Positions 31,670 to 44,300 of a stretch of 64,000 bases of DNA are shown piece after piece. Positions within the stretch are counted from its first letter, which is position 1, and every line of letters starts with the position of its first letter. The stretch spans positions 8,726,501 to 8,790,500 of the forward strand of contig JASJZH010000001.1 of the NCBI GenBank assembly GCA_037178975.1. The letters run 5' to 3'. Both the position numbers and the translations under genes were made by a program. This stretch comes from Oscheius tipulae. Its lineage: Eukaryota > Nematoda > Chromadorea > Rhabditida > Rhabditidae. The notes below the pieces were generated by a model. The model worked only from the letters and a program-made list of their open reading frames with translations. It ran no database searches and was not told where the DNA came from.

Positions 31670-32304
31670 AACTATGACATATGGACAGCACAATACGAGC
31701 AGAAAATGCAGTTATGACAAAAATTAGGTTTTGACAGCTCCTAAGTCTATGCAAAAGACTGGCAGTTGTTAAGAGCATCTTTTCTACACCTAGACATTTT
31801 CCATCATGTAAGCAGATTTTGATGGAAAAAAAGCAGGAAATTTAGTGAGAAAACTATAGAATGAATTGTGAATTTCGTTTCAATGAATCCAAAATGACAC
31901 ATCACAGGTTACTTTAACGCGGGTATTTCAACAGCTGAAAATCCGTCTGTTTCCTCATTTCTCCACCAAACTCAATAAAATCTATAACTTTATTTTCTCA
32001 AACATATTGTTAACACCTCGAGATGCATCTTTTAATAGCTGTGTCAAGAAGTAAATAAAGCAACAACACCAAATCTTTGTATATAGGGCTGTGTCATTTC
32101 TTGGCTTGGGAAAACAAAGCTAATCACAATTTGTTTCTGTGGGAAGACTGGAACCGGACTTGGAACATCGGAAATTTGGTAAGACGGATGGAAAAGGTGT
32201 TAGAAAGATCTGCTTTATGCACGTATTGCTTTCAAAATACCAAAAAAACGGTAAGGGGGTTTAAGTAGGTAACGACTGGCAATATGAGGAGAGTAAGGCA
32301 AGGA
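31670..32304. other. Intergenic stretch, nothing recognised
   Basis: AT-rich 3' flank of the homeobox gene. No gene or clear repeat seen. Confidence 0.4.
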
Positions 32305-35300
32305 CTAGGAGCTACTGGCTGCTGCCAGTCGAGTTAAGTGTTCAGCTGTGGCGGTATGGGCGACGAATTCCCGTTGAGTTCCGTATTTCGTGGAGCAGGG
32401 ACGGCAGGCGTAGTGAGTCTGGACGAGAGTAAAGGTCTGGAAGTGCATTTTATTATTATTTTTTGTATATCCTTTACCTCAATCCCCCGACACAACTGCT
32501 GCTGATGTTTCTTTAGATGCGTTTCGAGCTGGAAGACGTTGGTGCAGGTCGGACAACCCCATCCGACCTCCACATCTTCTTCCACAACACAATCTGCGTC
32601 CTCTGGAGATAAGCCCTCTTTCAGCTGCTCCAACGTCTCTCCATCGTGAGTGAACCGAGTTTGGGACTGTCCAGCAGCCATGTCGGTCTTGATCTGCTCC
32701 TTGACTGTGTCCGGCACCTGCAGGACCGATACAGGTACCCCGAAGTGGGTCTGATCGAAAAACAACGGAATCGCGGGCATGTTGCCGAACTGGAAGGGGA
32801 AGCCGTTGGTCATGATGGATCCCAAGGCCCCTTTAGGCTTCAGGAGACTGGCAGCGGCTTGTTTGATCCGGTCCGAACCGTTCTCCATGACCATATCACC
32901 ATTCCCTTCCAGCTTGGACTGTGCTTTCAGGGCGGACAGGTGCTGTTGACTGAAGAGATGATTTTGCATGGTCACACGACCACCGTAGTCGACATCACAG
33001 AGTGGACAGTTGGTGGCGCTGCTGCGGAAGACCTCATCATTGTCACCTGGAAACCTATGTTATTGTGTCAAAGATGCTCATACCATTAGAAGCCCGATTC
33101 TTCCTCTCCTTCGCCCTGGCATTCTGAAACCAGACCTGGACGACCCGCTTATGTAGACCAATATCCCTTCCCAGACTCTCACATTCGGACATGGAGGGAG
33201 TCTTGTAGTCGGAGAAGACGCTCTTCATAACCTGAAGATAGAAGTTTGAAAAATACATGGTTTTTTAAAAAGCTACAGTAATCCAAGGTCTATGGCTACT
33301 CAGACTCGTAGCAATCACAAATTTTTACGACCTTATGGAATTTTTAGCAAACAGGCAGTGAGAATGTGTTAAAAAAAATTACATGAACTTGAACTGGAGT
33401 CAAATGGGTCCTGTAGCGCTTGTTGTTGACAGGAGATCTGGAGGCCGGGGTCGAGGAGGCTACCATCGAGGACAAAGTACCATCCTCGTTGGTATCAAAG
33501 ACGTCATCTCCATCACTCTGTCCTCCCAGGAAGGGTGACATAGACAGGTCTCTGTCGTTGCTGGACAGATCCAGTACCCCGGAATCGGCCGAGGTTGACA
33601 GAGTCGGAAAGTTGTCGGCATCCGGGAGAGAATCCACATCGATTGGCGTAAAAAGCAGCTGCTGGCTGTGCTGGAAGGCCAAATGCTGGATGAGAGTCTC
33701 CCTCGAGCGATGACTCATGCCACAGATGGGACAGCGCTTGTTGAACTCCTTCTGTGGACTGCAAGCCGTTGGCAGATTGGCGCTCTCGCACATTTTTAGG
33801 AGAGCCTCGGTTGAGCTCTTGCCTCCTCCCAGAAGCTTCAGAATATCAGCAGGACTTGGTTTGGACTCGACCGACTGCACAGCTAGGGCCTTCTCATCAT
33901 CGGTCAGACCCTCCTCCACACCCTTGTTATCGTTAGCCTGTGCTAGACCATCGTCCTTGTAGCAGACCTTCTGCTGGTGCTGGATCAGCTCATAGTAGCG
34001 CTGGAAGACGAGATTGCATCTCTTGCACTGAAAGTTGCAGCCCGGCGTCCTCAGGAACCGATCGCTGTTCTCGTGATTCGGCTGGTTCTCGTAGATCTTT
34101 CGGGCTTTCTGGCGAGCGTTCTGGAACCAGACGACGATGACCCGAGGACTCAGCTGCAGCTTCTTGCTCAGAACTTCCAGATCGTCGTCTTTGGGGTAGG
34201 CCTAAACTTGAACTAGAACTGTCAATCTCAAGTCAAACCTGCTTGTCGAAGAACTGCTGGAGAGTACGGAGCTGGAAGTCAGTAAATCGTGTTCTATTGG
34301 CGCGTCGTCCTGTCGAGGCCGGCTGAGAGGGCAGATTCAGCTGAGAATGCATCAAAGCCTGTGGGTCGATGGGAAACGGGAACGGATTCTGCATCTGCTG
34401 CATCATGGTAGCCAGATTGAAGGAGGGAGCCGGGAGCTCGGTCTTGACCTTCGGCTCGGTTTCCTTGATTTCCGTCTTGACTTCAGGGGTCAAGGGGACA
34501 ACTTTTGTTTCTCCGGTCTTCTCGTAAGCATCCAGATCGATGCCGACCTGGGGTGGGACAGAAAAGTTGTACGGGGAGTCCTTGTCTCGTTGTCGTTCCT
34601 GCAAAAGGTCGAGTTATATTCAGTGCTCCTCCCCGAACTAAAACTTTGTGGGCATAGGAAGCTCCCACGGTGTCCTTAGTCAGCCCTAATGACATTCATT
34701 GTCCCCCACCCGTGGTCCCGACCCCCGAGTGTAATCAGCCTGTCACCCCCTGTCTTGAGAACGGAAACAAAGGCCCTCCAAAAGACTGTGACTCACTTTG
34801 AACAATGTATTACGGAACCAGTGCTTGATGACTTTCTCCGGCAAACAGGCCTTAATTGACATTTCCTTGATCTGCGCCTCTGTGGGACTGTTGTTGATGT
34901 CGAAGTATTGTCTCAAGATCTTCAACTGATCATCAGAGATCCTCGTTCTCGCCCTCTTTGCCGGCGACTGGTTCAAATGAAACTGCTGTGAAGCCAGCAG
35001 ATTGTTCAGCATGTCCGGACTCATGAACGGATTGGGTGGCATGAAGGGAAACCCGCTCATCATACTCATCATGGCCATCTGTGTCATGTCCGGCTTCTCC
35101 GGTGGTGTCGGACCGGATCGTGGTCGTTTCTCCGGCGGCTCACTGCTATCCCTTGTAGATTCTCTCGGCGTCGCTGGAGACTCATGACCATTCGACGTCG
35201 AAGCAGTGTCATTGGCTTGAGCTACGAGCCGGTCGCAGAACTTCCGAAGCACTGACTCTGGTAGTTCTTGGTCGTGAGCGTCTTGGTAGTGAACACCGAG

Positions 35301-38300
35301 GAGCTGGAAACACGATAGGTTTGGGATTACTGTAACTGGACTGACCACTATGGAAGAATGTGTCTGACCACATTCGGAACAGTCAACCTTGCATAGTGAG
35401 GGTATCTGATCGTCTGGTACAGAGGATAGGCTACCGAGCCTGAAAGTTTGATATACATCCGGGTCGGTATTTCTCTCAGTTTGCCTGCCTGTTCCATCAA
35501 GTTTGCCTGCCTGTTCGAAACGAACATGTCAATGTGGAAATGGGAAAAGAAAGGAATAACTGACAGGGTGAAGATGCCGCCAGATTGATAGGTTAATAGG
35601 TACATGGTGAAACAAGTGACAGATTGAGAGGCTACTGAGACAAGTGACTCACTTCAAAATGACTTCCGAACATGCCGCATTGATCTTGTCCAATCCGAAC
35701 GTCCTTAGCATGTTGAGCAGATCCGTGACCGTCTTCGGGGCTCCGACATCATCATCCGCATCGGCCGTTCCAGCGGAACCTACCCCTCCAAAAGGATTCA
35801 GGCCGCCCTGCCCCATGAACATACTGAACAACATGTTCATGTTCAACTGCTGCGAGCTTGTGGGCATCTGCAAGAGAGTAGTATTTTCTTTCGAGAAAGA
35901 CATCCCTCCTCTCTGTCTTCCTGACCATAATTATTGCCTCGCTCGACCTCGAAACTTGCCTTTAATTGATTTGTTTGAACAATGATCAGACAGCCACCGG
36001 CGCGCTATTGTCCGTGGGAACATGGCGGCAGCGCTCACTCTATGTGAGGGCCAACAGGGGGTGAGGAGAAGATGGTAGAGAGAGAAAGAGGTTTTGATAC
36101 CATTGTAGGGAATTTTTAAAAATCCGACTATAACAGATTGCTGACAATTTGCCAATGAGCAATAGGCTCAAAATGCTGGAAACAGTCAGTCTATTCACCT
36201 ACGTTCTGTCCACCTTCAGTTCTATCAACAGCATCAAACTGTGAGTAAGTTTCACACATACTAGAATATTTAAAGAAGGTTGATCCTTGGCTCAGGACTG
36301 TTAAATACTGGCATTTCTCTGCTATTATTCGGTCAACCACCCAACAGAGTGGGATAAAAAAAAATCACTCCTTGTCTATTACGCGGAACGCATTTTACAT
36401 TCGTCTCTAATTGTAATTATAATTACAGATGTCTAACAGAAAGTTTTGCTAGTGCATTTCAAGAGAAATCTCAAGCAATTAAGAAAACTCGGATAGTTTG
36501 AAGCTGGAAGTGAATAGAAGTACTTTGGTATCATCGGGGCAAATATGTAGGGATCTGTCTGAGTTACCAAAAAGGTGACTGACTGCTTTCACTTGGCAGA
36601 CAGTTCCTGTTACATGTATAGCCTCTTATGAATTTTGTTGTCGGACAAAACTAGATTCCTGGAACACATCTCTTACTGTTTACGAATAGTCTAAACAGTT
36701 ACAGAAACCAGCAGAATGCAGTAACTGTCTTACAAGCAGTGACTTGGAGATTCTCCGTGGAGACTTTCCAAGAATGAACTGTTAACTGTTACAATGATTC
36801 TTCCACTGATTCTATCCCCCTTCCTCCCTCATAATTCCACCCCCTCTGAAGGTTGTGACTGCAGTCAGAGCGCACGCGAGCCTAATTTACATGATAAACA
36901 GTTCCAGGCCAGGAACAATGCCTCGTCCCCTCTCGCATTAGAAGGTAAATAGGCTGTGCGCCCAAACACCGACCTCTTCGCTATGGATCAGTTCCTTGAT
37001 CAGTTTTTGAGGCGCCGTGCCGGGCTGCTCCAGAATCGGCTTCGTCGGGTCGATCTCTTTGACTGCCACGAGCTCGCCCAGTCTGTTCATTCGGGACTGG
37101 TGCGCCACCGACCTGAAAATGGATAGTTTCTAAAAAAAAAAAAGAAGAGAGTTTACCGCAAGTGTATGTCCAGAGTGGCTCCCTGTCCGTAGCCAATTTT
37201 ACACACGTTGCACCGAAAGGGCTTCTTCTCACCCGGACTGGCCGGATTCAGAGAGGAGAGGACCTGAAACTTAAACTTTAGTCAAAGAGTCATGACTAGT
37301 GGAAATTTTTCCTGTCTCAATCGATAAGGACTTTCCAATGTAGTAATATTTTGCAAATATGAGGTCGCAGGCCAAGTCTACGTTTCACAAAACATTGAAA
37401 ACTCTGGAGGTATTGTTTTCGAAGGTGGCTGGCTGTGGCTCATTCGAGGGATTCATCTCATGAAATGGTTTCTGTACAGTTCTCACGGGACAAAGACACG
37501 GTGTAATGGAGCTAAAGGTAGTCCCAAAAGAGCAAGCAATTGTCTCTCAGATCATAAAAGGATGACCGAAAAACTCCTTTTCGTAATAAAAGGAAGTAGA
37601 GACAAAATCATGCGTTTTGTATTCAGAGATTGTGCAGTCTTTTATGTGATTGACCCCCGATTCTCCTATACAACTGTGGAGCTTCTTTAGTATAGGAGAC
37701 TGAACTTGACAGAGACAAGAAGACAGAAAACTTATGACGTTCCCTCAAGTCTGCTCTGTGAGACATCCGAGCAGTTTTTGGAAAGTGTCATGTGGTGATG
37801 ACCCTGTTACTAAGGTTGGCAGCCTGTCTGACATTTTGAGTTTTCTATTCTTGCTCGTTAGTGTCACGCAATGAACTTGTCACATAGCCGGTATTCCTAT
37901 GATATTTTATTCTCGTTACTCTACCTAAAACAACCACAACCGTTTTCGTCCCTCCCGTCATATTTCACTTTTCAAAGACCCGCCACACCGTAACCATTCT
38001 GTTTTACGCGCGGAGCGCCATCGTTTGGATTTTCTGGTTGTTTTTGTGGTTGTTCGGTTTTCTCTCGCTCGATCTAGAGTCGAGAGTTCTATTCTATTGT
38101 TTTCTTCTGTTTCCCCGTATTGAGTTACCCATCTATTATCAGATTGTTGGACCTATTGAGTCCCAAGGCTGAATAAATTTTGTTTGAAGAAAAAGGGGTG
38201 CTTTTCTAGTAATAAGATCTCGATCTAGCCTAACCAGCAGATCGAGCATCTTGAGGTTACGACTCGGCCATCGTAACTCCTCATTAACTAGCTTAAAGAA

Positions 38301-41300
38301 CTTCAACTGTAGACAGACTGGGGCGCAGTTCCTATTTTCTATATTGCTGACAGGATAGGCCTTCTCAGAATCACGAAAGTATCCTATTTCGGTGTGGTAA
38401 TCTTTAAAACGGTCGAAACTCTTGCTCTGACTCATTCCCACAACCAATTCAGACAAGGCGCGGAAAGAGACAGGCAAATGGTGAGGACAAATTAATATGG
38501 GGCTCTCAATTGAAGTCCGGGAACAAAATGACATTTATGGCTTCAGCGAGGTGTCTGATATTAATTTCATCAAAATAGAGGAGAGAGAGAGAGAACTAAT
38601 GACAGTAAACATAGTGTTTGAGTGAGAGAGCGTCAGCCGACTGGCGCCACTGAGCCGATTGAATGATTAATTACAGAAGCCACGCCCCCTGTATTGAATA
38701 CCTGTTGGTTGAGACTGACAGAGCCCTGCTCCAGCTGCTTTTTGGCCTCGTGCAGATGACGAACTGAGTTGATGTGGGCCAGGAACTGGGCTCGCGAGTT
38801 GAATGACTCACTGCACAGCTCGCAGCGGTTCTCTTCGTCCGGCTTGCAGTGCTCCGAGTCGGTGTGAACCTGGAAATTGACTGTTTTTAATCGTTTGTAT
38901 GAAGACAAAAAATAATTTTTCATCCACGCGGGATCGAACTCGACTCTTTTGGATTTGTAATCAGAGTGTTAACCGACTGGACTACAAGGGCGAGTTCGCA
39001 CATTCAACCACATCTTCTGTCGTCCTGACAGATTTTTGATACTACGACAGGAGTCTAGGGTTTTCAAAGCAGAAATTAGGCATGTAACGCAGCCCCGGTC
39101 AACCTGTTTCCTCTTCTATCGTAGAGCTACCTCAAAGTGCCCCTATGCCAACGTCTCAACTGACCTGCTATCTAATCGTTTAGCAGAACTTGATATTCCA
39201 TTTCTGCTACGAGGTCACAGAGAACGATCAAACACAGACAGACACCTTGGAGCTTCAATAGTTATGTGGGCCGGCTAGAAATATGGCGCGAAACGTGCAA
39301 ATACAAATTTTTGGTCAAAGCAAAAATTCGCATTTTTTGACGTTTTACACCTATTTTAGAGGGCGCGAAAACAATCTAACGGTAGCTAGTTTGGCAGTAT
39401 GGTAGTAGCCAGACGCTTCCTTTAAGAAGTTTAAACGGTTATAAGGATGTCAGACCAACTTTAATTTTTGCAAAACTATCCTTGTACGATACCGTTTTAC
39501 CCCTTTTGAAGCTAATAGAGGCCCATGGGCTTATACTGTATGTGCTTCATTGTATTTCCAACTGTCCCTGTTTTCTAAAAAAAAAAAAACTCACCTTGAG
39601 TTCCTCGACGGAGTTGCAGACCAAACTGCACTGTGGACACTTTTGTGCCGCGTCGAATAAATGTAGAATGGAGTGTGAGTGGAGGGCTGTTTCCGAGCGG
39701 AATGACAGTGAGCACCGATTGCAGCGAAATGTGTGTGTAGAGTTCCTTAAATTAAAAAAGTTTGTTTGGCTTTTCCCTCAATAAATACCCAATATTTTCG
39801 ACCCGATGAACTTGAAGGAGCTTCTCCACTGCAGACTCGGCAATCTTATGGTCTTGGAGCAGATGATCGGTTATGTTCTGGGTGCGCTCGTTGCAGAGAG
39901 GACACAGTTCACCTTCTTCGTGACTGCGAGCATGCTCTTCCAGCGTGCTGGCGTCTTCTGAAAGGGCAACGGTTAGTCGGAAATCTAAAGGGAGTAAAGT
40001 TTAAAGAGCTGTTTAAATGTCTTGGCTGTAGCTACCCAACTAGAGCCACAACCAACATAGCTGTCTAACTGTGGGAGCCGTTGTCAATCAACTAGAGACG
40101 TCGCTATCTAACTGTCTTTGCTGTGGCTACTCTACCCAGGGCCCCATACTGAAGCTCCTGTCTAACTGAGCGAGTTGTGGCTCAAGAAAAGTAAAAAATC
40201 TTCTTTTCCACAGTTTTAATAGAATCCCAAATCATTCAAAAACTCCCCTTTGTAAGGAGTCTCTGTCTACCTTAATGGGTGTCACCCGCCCATCAATCCC
40301 CCTCCTCAAATGACCGTCAATGAGTCCAAGATGAGCTATTTAGCCTCGGCGCTCTTCAAGGTCTCCTTAGCCTCCCTCCCGGTATGCTAATGAGGACTAA
40401 AGGTTCCTGAGGAGGAGAAGGAGGACTGTGGGCCTGACGGTCAACAATCGTTTGATCGGCGCCATAAAATGGCCCGGAATGAATGGTGCGGTAAACAGTG
40501 CGCCCCTGATGATTGCTTTACATTTTAAGAGGACGGAAATTTGCTCTAGACCATCGTTTACAGTATCGGGCCAAAAAGAGACCGACTATGACTAAACTTG
40601 GCGAAGAACAACACATTGCAGTTTGTTTCAGCGCCGACAGTCTTTTGGCATGGAGAAGAGACAAAAGGGGGGGGGGGGGGGGGGGGGGGGGGGGTACGGT
40701 AATGAATCTCGACGGGACTTAAGAAATGCAAAAAACTTCAGGCTTCAAAAAATGGTAAGGACCTAAATTGTGACTGTCGAAGCGGCCCTCTAATTAGCAT
40801 AGCAGTCTCTCTCAGCGGGTCGAGTATACAATAAGGTCACCTCCCCCGCTCAAGAGAATAGTTTCAAGGTGAAACCAAAATTAATGAAGAGAAAAAGAGC
40901 AAAAGCATGATGGCTAAAGAGTCCTCCCCCTTCCTAATAAACTAGCGTGTCCGCCGGCGGCACGATCAAAGCCCCCAGCGAAATTACAGTTCGCGCCTTA
41001 ACGCCCGGTCGTATTCTAATTATCAGACACCTTTTGGGGACATTTGGAGCGAGCCCGGAAGTTTGCTCAACGAAGAAGATATTGGGGGACGGTTTTGAGG
41101 GACTGGACGACCTCATCGAGGGGCACAAGTGGTGGCGCTCCCCCCCTATGTTTCACAGCAATTGAAATAGGCATAGAGGGGGGCAGGAGAACCAGTCCAG
41201 TCGTCCTCATACACTAATTGCGGACAGCCGTAAATTTACAGAACTACACTGTCTCTCATTCCATGACCGTCCTCGAGAGAGACAGAGAGGTGAAGGGAGG

Positions 41301-44300
41301 GAGGGGTTAAAAGAAAGATTTTTAACTTTCTCTCGTAGTTCAGTTGATTCATAGGGATGGATCTCAGCTCTTTTTTTGTTGACAGGGTCGACCCTCTTTG
41401 CAGAGATTCGGACCACAACCCACTATACTGCCTAGCTGTGGCTTCTCACAAACGGCCACAACCGCCTGTCTAACTGTGGAAATAGTGGTCTGGAAAGGTC
41501 CATTCCCTGGAGAGACTTACCTCCAGTTCCTAACCCCCATCTGCCCCCAGCGAGACGTTCCAGATCCCTCTCAAGGTGTGTGCCAACCACATTACGCGGC
41601 GAGATGAAAGCGCCACAATATGTTAATTATGAAGACAAAAAGACCCTCTTACTGCCCGTATAACAGGGAGATAATGAAATGGGCAGCAGCCAGCCGGAGA
41701 ATCGTAATCAATCGATCCAGAATTGGGCTCTGTTAGGACTGGACATGTACCAATCGCGGTTCTTTTGACAGCGAATGAATACATATCTTGGTTGCCAATT
41801 ATCAGAGCCAGTAGTACGTCTCACATAGCTCAAAAGTTGGTACTTTGGTACTACCTGGACGCAATTTTCCAGAGGTCCATAACTCTAATTAAAACAAACT
41901 ATTTTATTTGCAAAAAAAGACTCCTTCATTTCGTTCAAATTACTGTATCATTAAGTTTATATAATGAAGTTGAGTTCATAAAAAGACTTTGATTATTGGA
42001 AATTTTTCTGTGCGTCTGGGTTGTACCAAAGTACCCAAAAGTTCAGTCTACATGACCCTCTATACCATTCTAGGAAGGTAGAGTCTCCTATCAAAAGAGA
42101 CTAATACTGTACAGCACTGTACAAAAACAGTGCTTCAGTAGCATCTGAATTATTCCATGTCACTACAGGGTACAAAAAAGAAACATCTGAGTCCGGTAGA
42201 GCTTTTTGATTGTATGCAAGTCGGAAAAGAAGGGGTTATGAGACAGAGAGACATGTAGTCTATCCGTAAGATTTACAGCGATAGCTCTATTGGAAAATAA
42301 ACTAAAACCTATTGGGACCGGCTAATTTCCAGAAGCAAACTTTCTCACAAGTGTTATTCTTCGGCCATTGGCAATAAAACCTCGCTCTCTCCCTTCTCCC
42401 GAATGTTTCACGCGCGCGGACGAGACCTGTGTGCCGAATTGGCGTCGCGGTAATCAGCGGAGCGCGGCTCATTGCGGAAAATTAGAGGTAGGAAAAGAGT
42501 AGAGGGGGAGGGGCGAGAGAAACCGGATTTCAATGAGCGCGAGGAAAGAGGAGAAGGAATCACAACTGTATAATGACTTTGTTTTCTCCAAAAAGTGAAG
42601 CAAAACTTACTGGCAGTGAATCCACAGCTGGCACAGGCGTAAGCCGCGTCCTCATCGATGGCCATGGCATCAAGATCTGAAAAAATGGTATTTGGGAACA
42701 CAGTAATTAGAAGGCAGTAGGGAGAGAGACTGGCAGTCGTCAGCATGGTCTGGCCTGACTGCGTACTGTAATGAGCGCGACAGCGGCTGGCTGCCCGGTG
42801 CCGATTCCCAACTATTATCTAATTGTTATGAGAATTGCCCTGGCGCGCACAGTCATTCGACAAACACAAAATGAGCACCGATAGGAGAATGAATGCGAAA
42901 GAGAAATGAGATTGATACAGCCAAGAACGGTGTACTGTACTACCCGCTTGAAACTACGCCATAACGGAGAAGGCTGTCTAACTGTAGGCTCTCTATGGAA
43001 GTTCGTCTTTTCAGTTTTTGACTCGAGACCAGAATGGTGAATCCGGAAACAAAAAAGAGTCAACTACCGTAAAAAGAAACTGGAAGAATTTGAGCCCATG
43101 TGGAACGAAATCTCGGCTTGGGCAAACAATGATTAGTCGGTGCCTAACAGGCTCATCAGTCGCAGCCTAAATGGCTTAGCTGGCCAGGGCCAATTGGGCT
43201 TTGGGGGTGGCAAAAACTGGTGGAGAAGTCAAAAATTGGAGAAAAGATTCCGGAGGGCCAGGCTCTAATTGCGGAGCTTCTGATTCTCCCTGGGGAGCAG
43301 GCAGGAGGAGGGTGGAAGAAGAGAGAAAGAGACAGAGAGAGATCCTGCGATTTTAGGCAAAGACTCTCGGAATTATGCTAATTAGAGAGAGCGCAGAAAC
43401 TATAGGAATTCGGAAAGAGACGGGGAGAAAGAACACGGTGTCAATTTCAGTGATGATCCGGCCCGAAGTGAAATGACAACGAGCCGAGACTGGGAGACCG
43501 TGTTGACATACCTTTTGTCTCTTCTCGGCAGAGGAAGAGTGACACCAGGCTTTCCTTCATCCGCAGCCACTTTTTTCTACATCACTGCACTTTGAATACC
43601 CTGGTCTTGTTACTGTTCTAACGCAGGGGCCCTAAGCCTATAGCCACAACCGCCACAGTTAGACAGACGGGCCACTGTTATGTTTGTGGCTTCAAGGTCT
43701 CTCTTTACAGGTGCACTCCAAACTGTACTATAGCTAAATCTTCTGCCAAATCCCCCTTAAAAGAGCCAGAAACTGGAGGAGATCAGTGAAGATGGAGGGG
43801 AGATAAAATCGTAATTTGCAGAGTGAGCAGCTCATTATGTTGTTCGTCAGATGGCCCCACCGATACGGCAATTGGCTGCCGGAAAGAACTCTTTGATTGG
43901 AATAATGTATGGCGTTTACAGTAGTCTTTTTAGAATCCAAGATTGGCCTAATGACAACAAGGCAATGTGTCATAATTCCCGGCTTCTGCTCCGAAACTCT
44001 CGGCCCCGCGCGTCCTATTTACCAGAGGAAAGGCCAAAATGAGCGAGAGCTTCTCTCTCTCTCCCGAAATGAGGCAATGAAGCCGATTCATCATATAGGG
44101 CCTTTGAGAGTTGGCGAAGGCCTAATTCTTAGACAGAGATACTTACCAATTTTGTCGGACGAGGGCCACGTAGCCGGGTCGTGGCAGGCCATATGCCCTG
44201 AAGAAGTTCATTAAAGAAGAAGAGGGGACAGTTTAAGGTCACTGATTTCCAATGGGTGAGCGCCGTAAACGGAGACTAGAAAAAGAGGATGAGTCTAACG

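Noticed and set aside
43510-43585. Extra zfh exon before a gtatgt donor on the minus strand
   Set aside because: No start phase gives both an open frame and a match to the phases of the flanking exons.
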